NCBI RefSeq assembly: GCF_027111295.1
Contig: NZ_CP114287.1
Location: 4,712,001 to 4,776,000, forward strand
DNA: 64,000 bases
Reading direction: 5' to 3'
Source: Flavobacterium gelatinilyticum
GTDB lineage: Bacteria; Bacteroidota; Bacteroidia; Flavobacteriales; Flavobacteriaceae
The notes under the pieces were generated by a model. It was given only the letters and a program-made list of their open reading frames with translations, did no database searches and had not been told where the DNA came from. Shown piece by piece: positions 58,359-64,000 of this stretch. Numbering within the stretch: the stretch's first letter is position 1; the number at the start of each line of letters is the position of its first letter. A program made the translations under genes and the position numbers.

Positions 58359-58414
58359 GGAATTCCCGGAATTCCTAAGATGTTTAATAATTACTAGGAA
58401 TTCCTAAGAATTCC
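58359..58414 (+). repeat. Four GAATTCC palindromes in two pairs
   Basis: GGAATTCC occurs at 58359, 58368 and 58397, and AGAATTCC at 58407. Within each pair the spacing is 9-10 bp (one helical turn), and GGAATTCCTAAGA is repeated exactly at 58368 and 58397. The array ends 18 bp before the ATG at 58433, where an operator could control that gene. Confidence 0.65.
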
Positions 58415-58432
58415 TGAAAAAAAGATTAGCCT

Positions 58433-59434
58433 ATGCCTAACTTTACTATTGAAGATTATAAAAAAGCTATTCATGCTAAATATGAAAAAGAGCTTAGAGA
58501 GGAAAAATTTCCAAACCCTTCCCAAGCAAATCTTAGAAATGTATGCTGGGATCTGTTTGAAAAAAATGAGAATTCAGACGACTTAATGGTTTTTCAAACT
58601 TTTTTTGGATTTGAGTTTGATCTAACAAAAAGAAATCAATTTAAAGTACATACGGATAGATTTAGACCTATTGGGAATTTTTTTAAAGGTAAAAGTGATT
58701 TAGCTGATAAAGATGCTGCAAATCTTGCGGCTGTATTGGTTGACTTTAAACCAAGGCCTTTTAGGAATTTTAGAGAGAAAGGAGTCGGTGTCAATTATGA
58801 AACTCAGCCAAATCCAGGGAACTCAAGTCCTCCTCAGCCATTTATTATTATTGACAAGGAGAAATCAAATTTCAAAATAGAAAAGGAAGAGCCCAAAAAG
58901 CCACTGCCTTTTATTTGTAAAAGTGAAGGAGAAGAATCTGATTTTGAATTTATTGAGGAATCAGAAAATATTATGGATAATAATCAAAGTATGATTTTGC
59001 CTCAAATACAAAATCCAAAAGAAATAGAAAGAATTAAAAATACTAAAGAAAAAGTTACAAAGTATTTCAAAGGAATTTTTATTACTTTTTTAATTTTCTC
59101 TGTTGTTGGGACAATGGGGTATTTCGCTTTCTTCCAAAAACAATGCATGCAATGGTCCGGTGATCATTACGAAAAAGTAAGCTGCGATTTAAAAGTGCAG
59201 GGGATAGGATTGGCTAATATCATAGAACCGCTGGATGAAACTATTTTTAATCTGAAGAAAGTAAAAGTCTGCGATACCACGCCTTGTTTCGATAAAAATG
59301 GAGAAGCGGTAATATGGTACGGAAAGACGGCAAACGGCATTGATTTCTTTGATGGGCACGGAAGGCATCCTGAGAATAATAAGCCTTTGAGGCCTGTTAC
59401 GCAGTATATTTTGAATAAATATGTAAGGAAGTAG
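58433..59434 (+). CDS. Modular single-pass membrane protein of unknown function
   Basis: The 333-residue protein has an N-terminal globular domain (1-125) with FTIEDYKKAIHAKYEKELRE, NLRNVCWDLFEKN, FFGFEFDLTKRNQF and DKDAANLAAVLVDFKPRPF. A Pro/Glu-rich linker (126-205), one membrane helix (about 214-234, IFITFLIFSVVGTMGYFAFF) and a C-terminal domain of about 95 residues with three Cys and CDTTPCFDKNGEAVIWYGK follow. It looks like an anti-sigma or sensor layout: cytoplasmic effector domain, membrane anchor, external domain. No named family is certain. The GAATTCC array upstream may be its operator. Confidence 0.7.
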   Translation: MPNFTIEDYKKAIHAKYEKELREEKFPNPSQANLRNVCWDLFEKNENSDDLMVFQTFFGFEFDLTKRNQFKVHTDRFRPIGNFFKGKSDLADKDAANLAAVLVDFKPRPFRNFREKGVGVNYETQPNPGNSSPPQPFIIIDKEKSNFKIEKEEPKKPLPFICKSEGEESDFEFIEESENIMDNNQSMILPQIQNPKEIERIKNTKEKVTKYFKGIFITFLIFSVVGTMGYFAFFQKQCMQWSGDHYEKVSCDLKVQGIGLANIIEPLDETIFNLKKVKVCDTTPCFDKNGEAVIWYGKTANGIDFFDGHGRHPENNKPLRPVTQYILNKYVRK

Positions 59435-59543
59435 TCATTTGCTGCTAAAAATGAAATTTATGTAAATCAAAACAAAAATCATGGAAATTATTATAGGATT
59501 ATACATCTAATTTAGCAGTATAATTTTTAAACAGAAAAACACC

Positions 59544-59957
59544 ATGAAAATTAAAGCAATATTATTAGGAATGTTATCAATCGGATTTTTAGCTACATCT
59601 TGCAGCAGCGATGATAATGAAGGGGAAACAATCGTTCCATTACAAGGGAAATACAATTTGAGCCAAACGGGATCAATTGTTGATGGAAAAGAAGTATTAA
59701 TTGATGCAGTTCAAAATGAAGAAGGATGCAGCAGAGACTACTTAGAACTTCGATTAAGTAATGCGGCCGTTATTGGGGATTACAGCGGCGATAATTGTGC
59801 CTTAGTAGAAACAACCGGAACTTACGTAAGATCTCACAATGATTTAACGATTACTATAGGTGCTATCAGTACTACAAGTGATATTATGAATCTTACGAAC
59901 AAAGAGTTAAAACTGAAAGATAAAGCAACAGGTTTTATCACAGTTTATACGAGATAA
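59544..59957 (+). CDS. Lipocalin-like lipoprotein
   Basis: The 137-residue product has a lipoprotein signal (GFLATSC, Cys20) and a beta-rich domain: VPLQGKYNLSQTGSIVDG, a Cys pair (GCSRDYLEL and DNCALVETTG) and LTITIGAISTTSD. This is the profile of small Bacteroidota lipocalin-like lipoproteins with about 120-residue barrels. It is transcribed alone and is followed by a strong terminator. The ligand is unknown. Confidence 0.75.
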   Translation: MKIKAILLGMLSIGFLATSCSSDDNEGETIVPLQGKYNLSQTGSIVDGKEVLIDAVQNEEGCSRDYLELRLSNAAVIGDYSGDNCALVETTGTYVRSHNDLTITIGAISTTSDIMNLTNKELKLKDKATGFITVYTR

Positions 59958-60007
59958 GAAAAAATTGTTTTTGAGATAATTTCAATTCGATCCGAACTGA
60001 AATGGAA

Positions 60008-60042
60008 AACGGAAATAACTCTAATGTTATTTCCGTTTTTTT
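60008..60042. terminator. Terminator between convergent genes
   Basis: A 12-bp perfect stem, AACGGAAATAAC/GTTATTTCCGTT, with a 6-base loop and T7 closes the lipoprotein gene on the plus strand and faces the end of the PAS kinase. Confidence 0.9.
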
Positions 60043-60067
60043 ATGCTGTTTTATATTTCTTTTTTGA

Positions 60068-63000
60068 TTAATCTAAAGGAATATAAATATCAAAAGCGGC
60101 GCCTTTGTTTTGTTCACCTTTTGCGGTTATGATTCCGTTATGGTTTTCGACTATTTTTTTTACGATTGCCAGGCCAATTCCGGTTCCGTTATAATGATCC
60201 CTTCCGTGCAGACGCTGAAAAACATCAAATATTTTTTTGCTGTAATGCGGTTCAAAACCAATTCCGTTGTCAGAAACGGTAATATGACAGTATAAGGTTT
60301 CTTTTGCCAAACCTTCGTTTTTAAAATCAGAGCCTTTTGAAATTTCGCTGTTGATTTTTATGACAGGCGGTACATCCGGTTTTGAAAATTTAAGTGAATT
60401 GCTCACCAGATTATAAAGCAGCTGTCTGAACTGAAACGGAATAATATTGATTTCCTGAGTTTCGTTGTTTTCAATATGGGCATTTTTGTGTTCGAGTTCT
60501 TCTTTTAAATCTTCTCTTACTTCATTAATAATTTTGGAAAGTTTGGTTTTTTCAAATTTTCTTTCCTGAATATTCGTTCTCGAATAGGAGAGCAGGTCGT
60601 TGATTAAAGTCTGCATGCGCTGCGCGGCATTTTGCATTCTTTGAAATTTATCTTTCCCGTATTCGGATAAATTTTGAGATTCCTTGTCGATAATCTGCGA
60701 GGCAAAAGTCTGGATTTTTCGTAAAGGTTCCTGTAAATCGTGACTCGAAATATAAGCAAAAGACTGAAGCTCTTTATTCATGTGTTCCAGTTCAATATTC
60801 TTCTGTTCCAGTTCGAGTGCATTGCGTTTTATTTTGTCATCGGCTTTTTTCTTTTCGGTCAGATCGTGTGTTACTTTCGAAAAACCAATGACTTCGTTGT
60901 TTTTATTATGAACGGCAGTAATAACAACACTTGCCCAGAATAGACTTTTGTTTTTACGAATACGCCATCCTTCCTGAACGGCGCGACCGGTTTGTCTGGC
61001 CCTTTCGAGCAGCGTATTCGGAAGATCGTTTTTTTGATCTTCGGGAGTGTAAAAAACAGAAAAATATTTCCCTACTATTTCTTCGGCTTTATAACCTTTT
61101 ATTTTTTCGGCACCTACATTCCAGTTTTCGATAATACCGTCGTGGTTGAGATATAAAATAGAGTAATCCTGAACTTCTTCGACCATTAAATGATACCGTT
61201 CCTCGCTTTTTTTGAGCGATTCGTACATCTGGCTTAACTCTCTGGTTCTGGCCGTTACCTGTTGTTCTAATTCGTGTGTAAAAGCTTTTTCGGTATGCAC
61301 ATCGGTAAATGCACCCACCCATTTGATAATTTTATTCTCGGTATCCAGAACAGGTTCACCAATTACGACATGCCATCTATAACTGCCGTCTTTTCTAAGA
61401 ACCCGTACATCATATCTAAAAACCTGTCCGGTAACAAGGCTGTGTTTCCATATTTTCATGCCTTCCTGCAGATCTTCGGGATGAATCATCGCTTTCCAGT
61501 CGGTATCGGCAACGGGTTTTACTCCGGTATATTCCAGCCATTTTCCGGATGCAAACAGGCCGTTTCCTTTTTCATCGGTTTCCCAGATTAACTGCGGAAT
61601 ACTTTCGGTTAAGGATCTGAAACGTTTACTGCTTTCTTCTATTTTTTTTCGGGCTTCAACTTTTTCAGTCACATCGATCATGGTCGCTCGTATTCCTGAA
61701 ATATTATTTTCTGAATCATAAAGCGGTGCGTATTCGAAATCAATATAAAATTGTCTTTCGCTTTCATCATTTTTGATGATGATCTGCGATTCAATTTCAG
61801 AATATACCTTACCGGTTTTATACACTTCTTCTAATAATTCACTGTATTTTTGTTCCGTCAGCTCAGGAAAAATTTCAAATAGCTTTTTGCCCTCAACATC
61901 TTTTTCTTCTTTTCTCCAGATATTTTGCAATAAAGCTACATTGGCCATTTCAACCACCATTTCGGGGCCTTTTAAAATAGCTTTTGGAACGGGAGACTGC
62001 ATAATGAGGTTTCGGAATCTTTTTTCGCTTTGTTCAAGTTCTTCCTGATGATTTTTTTCGGATGTTATATCTCGTACTGTACCAATTAATTTATCAGGAC
62101 TGCCGTTTTCATCATAAAAAACTTTTCCTTTTCCTTCCATCCAGTGAATCGTGTTGTCTGTCCAGATGGTTCGGGCTTCGTAATGAAGATTTCCGGATGT
62201 CAGCGCATCTTTAAACGACTGATTACGGATAAACATATCATCAGGATGTAAATGCTGGAGTAATTGTTCGTGCGTCAGTTTTACATTTTCTTTGTAACCG
62301 CCCACAATTTCAAGGTATCTTTGGGAATAGAACGGTTCACGGGTTTTGGCATTTAGTTCCCAGGTGCCCAGTTCACTTGCTTCTACTATTATTTTTAAAC
62401 GGTCTTCGTTTTGTTCGATTTTTTTTCTTACTTCGACTTTTTCGCTTACTTCGGTTACGGTAACAATAATGCCGGATATTTCTCCATTTTCTTCACGCAA
62501 AGGCGAATAAAGAAAATCAAAGTACGAAACTTCAAATTTTCCATGTCTTTTTAAAGGAACAGGCATTTCGTTTCCATAATACGGAATTCCGGTATTTAGA
62601 ACATTTTCTAAAAGATCGTTTACCGTTTCTTCGACTTCGGGTATGGATTCAAACAAGGGACGTCCGATGAAACCGGATTCTTCTCGGTCTACGATTTTTA
62701 AGTAGGCTTCGTTTGCAGATTCTACAATATATTGAGGGCCTCGCAGAATGGTAATTCCAAGCGGCGCCTGTTTTACGGTATCTCGGAAACGTTTATCGGC
62801 AATTTCAATTTTTTTAGAAGCCATGTGCAGGTCCGTAACATCTGCCGCAGTGTTCATAACGCCGTATACATTACCGTTTGTATCGTACAAAGGGGTAAAA
62901 CTGTAATGAAAATAAAAGGATTCTAATTTATTATTTATGTTGATGTTAATTTGAGCATTTTTGTTGTGGAAGGATTTTCCGGTTTTATAAACACCTTCAA

Positions 63001-64000
63001 TCTGCTCAAAAACCGACTGGTTTTCTAATTCCGGCAGAATTTCTTTGTATGATTTGCCAATTACATCAGGACCTTTTCCCCAGACTTCTATAATTGATTC
63101 ATTGGCCAGTTCGATCCGCATTTCTTCACCCACATAAACCCCAATAGGGAAAGGAGCATTTTCAACCAGCTGCCTTATTTTCTGTTCGCTTTCTTCAAGC
63201 TTTGTTCTGGCTACAACCTGATCGGTAACTTCTATGGCAAGCGCTACTACGCCGGAAATACTGCCGTCTGCTTCTGTTAGCGCTTCGTATACAAAATTAA
63301 CATACGTATTTTCGGTTTTTCCATTTCGAGAAAGCTGCACGAACCGTTCGTTGGCCACAAACTTTTTACCCGTTGCATATACATTCTGAATGAGTTCTTC
63401 TAATCCCTGATCTTTTATTTCCGGAAGTACATCAAAAATCGATTTATTAATAACCTTTTCAGATTCGGTTTCCCAAAGGTCAATCATTTTTTTATTGGCA
63501 ATTTCTACCACATGATCTTTTCCTCTAAAAACGCACATGGCAAGCGGCGCCTGCATGATGTTGTTTTTAAAGCGCGTATTTTTTTCTTCCAGAAGATCGG
63601 CGGCTTTTTTCTTGGCTGTTGTTTCGATAACCGTTACAAGAACACCGCCTACTTCGCCGTCTTCTTTTTTTATGGGCGAATAGGAAAAATCAAAATAACA
63701 GGTTTCGATGATTCCGTTTTTGTTTAAAGGCACCATGAAATCAGTAAAACTTACAGGTTTTCCGTGTTTTACATCATTGAAGATTTCATGTGTAAGATTC
63801 CATATTTCCGGAAAAGTTTCTTTTGGATTATTGCCAAGAGCTTCCGGATGTTTTTCTGAACCAATAATATTGCAGAAAGCGTCGTTGTATAGCTGAGTCA
63901 GTTCAAGTCCCCAGGCGATATACATGCCAAATGGGTTATTAAGCATAACCGAAACCATTGTACGCAGACTTTGAGGCCATATATCAGGACTGCCTAAAGG
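60068..64000 (-). CDS. Multi-PAS sensor histidine kinase (5' end outside window)
   Basis: The frame stays open to the last base of the window, so the N-terminus is missing. The visible 1310 residues contain eight consecutive PAS units. The first begins SPDIWPQSLRTMV and continues YIAWGLELTQLYNDAF. Four are of the RFRN-IMQSP-ANxAL type, two are PAS_3 type (ELGTWELNAKTREPFY; PQLIWETDEKGNG), and one is a classical PAS (DYSILYLNHDGIIENWN). A HisKA domain with the phospho-acceptor His in YISSHDLQEPLRKIQTFA and a HATPase domain with the N-box LVSNSLKFSKPD and GTGIGLAIVKKIVENH close it. No membrane helix is visible, so it is probably a soluble redox, light or ligand sensor. Confidence 0.93.
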   Translation of the reverse strand, partial: PLGSPDIWPQSLRTMVSVMLNNPFGMYIAWGLELTQLYNDAFCNIIGSEKHPEALGNNPKETFPEIWNLTHEIFNDVKHGKPVSFTDFMVPLNKNGIIETCYFDFSYSPIKKEDGEVGGVLVTVIETTAKKKAADLLEEKNTRFKNNIMQAPLAMCVFRGKDHVVEIANKKMIDLWETESEKVINKSIFDVLPEIKDQGLEELIQNVYATGKKFVANERFVQLSRNGKTENTYVNFVYEALTEADGSISGVVALAIEVTDQVVARTKLEESEQKIRQLVENAPFPIGVYVGEEMRIELANESIIEVWGKGPDVIGKSYKEILPELENQSVFEQIEGVYKTGKSFHNKNAQINININNKLESFYFHYSFTPLYDTNGNVYGVMNTAADVTDLHMASKKIEIADKRFRDTVKQAPLGITILRGPQYIVESANEAYLKIVDREESGFIGRPLFESIPEVEETVNDLLENVLNTGIPYYGNEMPVPLKRHGKFEVSYFDFLYSPLREENGEISGIIVTVTEVSEKVEVRKKIEQNEDRLKIIVEASELGTWELNAKTREPFYSQRYLEIVGGYKENVKLTHEQLLQHLHPDDMFIRNQSFKDALTSGNLHYEARTIWTDNTIHWMEGKGKVFYDENGSPDKLIGTVRDITSEKNHQEELEQSEKRFRNLIMQSPVPKAILKGPEMVVEMANVALLQNIWRKEEKDVEGKKLFEIFPELTEQKYSELLEEVYKTGKVYSEIESQIIIKNDESERQFYIDFEYAPLYDSENNISGIRATMIDVTEKVEARKKIEESSKRFRSLTESIPQLIWETDEKGNGLFASGKWLEYTGVKPVADTDWKAMIHPEDLQEGMKIWKHSLVTGQVFRYDVRVLRKDGSYRWHVVIGEPVLDTENKIIKWVGAFTDVHTEKAFTHELEQQVTARTRELSQMYESLKKSEERYHLMVEEVQDYSILYLNHDGIIENWNVGAEKIKGYKAEEIVGKYFSVFYTPEDQKNDLPNTLLERARQTGRAVQEGWRIRKNKSLFWASVVITAVHNKNNEVIGFSKVTHDLTEKKKADDKIKRNALELEQKNIELEHMNKELQSFAYISSHDLQEPLRKIQTFASQIIDKESQNLSEYGKDKFQRMQNAAQRMQTLINDLLSYSRTNIQERKFEKTKLSKIINEVREDLKEELEHKNAHIENNETQEINIIPFQFRQLLYNLVSNSLKFSKPDVPPVIKINSEISKGSDFKNEGLAKETLYCHITVSDNGIGFEPHYSKKIFDVFQRLHGRDHYNGTGIGLAIVKKIVENHNGIITAKGEQNKGAAFDIYIPLD

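Noticed and set aside
1..64000. tRNA, rRNA, insertion sequences and prophage genes
   Set aside because: I looked for typical motifs such as GGTTCGAATCC, transposase DDE or HUH signatures, and integrases, and saw none. A dedicated scan with tRNAscan-SE or Infernal could still find a small RNA.

Overview
The window looks like a chromosomal segment of a Flavobacterium-type bacterium (Bacteroidota, Flavobacteriaceae). It is AT-rich, nearly every promoter-like site fits the Bacteroidota -7 box TAnnTTTG, and clear Shine-Dalgarno sequences are scarce. The gene families fit this group: LytTR response regulator, M1 peptidase of the Bacteroidota type, TolC/HlyD/RND efflux sets, Crp-linked sulfur genes, 2TM proteins, and TPR-containing histidine kinases. 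I found no rRNA, tRNA, prophage, insertion sequence or CRISPR array.

Layout. 1-1.4 kb: two 2TM membrane proteins and a LytTR regulator. 1.7-5.3 kb: heme A synthase, CCA-adding enzyme, YaaA. 5.5-10.1 kb: a TetR-controlled TolC/HlyD/DHA2 efflux operon with a double operator. 10.3-18.3 kb: the complete trp pathway (E-G-D-C-F-B-A), interrupted by a lipoprotein gene and a gamma-glutamylcyclotransferase gene. It is preceded by an 18-residue leader peptide with three consecutive Trp codons and an attenuator terminator. 18.4-23.5 kb: secreted beta-helix protein, YceI, MarR-nitroreductase pair, GlpD. 23.8-29.9 kb: YeeE/YedE sulfur transport, a persulfide-dioxygenase/rhodanese protein, an HD phosphohydrolase and cytochrome bd. 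29.9-33.2 kb: an orphan gene and three tandem DUF1444 units in two genes, separated by cloverleaf-like repeats. 33.3-37.5 kb: TauE/SafE exporter, Crp/Fnr regulator, rhodanese, GapN. 37.7-42.8 kb: M1 peptidase, esterase and small proteins. 43-48.8 kb: RND efflux operon. 49-50.3 kb: GH1 glycosidase. 50.5-55.3 kb: accessory cluster of small and membrane proteins (TerB-like, VWA lipoprotein, coiled-coil membrane protein, excalibur, DUF4236, Cys-rich). 55.5-58.1 kb: lipoprotein peptide, TPR histidine kinase, response regulator. 58.4-64 kb: a modular membrane protein, a lipoprotein and a kinase with eight PAS domains, cut by the window end.

How the parts work together. The trp genes appear to be regulated by ribosome-mediated attenuation. 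A Crp/Fnr regulator probably activates both the sulfur exporter and the persulfide/rhodanese operon, because the same palindrome sits 32-34 bp upstream of the -7 box in both. The six-gene TerB/VWA operon and a nearby DUF4177-like gene share a 45-bp promoter copy and so may form one regulon; this is the best candidate for an undescribed system. Intergenic spaces carry many different long inverted repeats, often nested inside each other, which is the most striking non-coding feature of the window.
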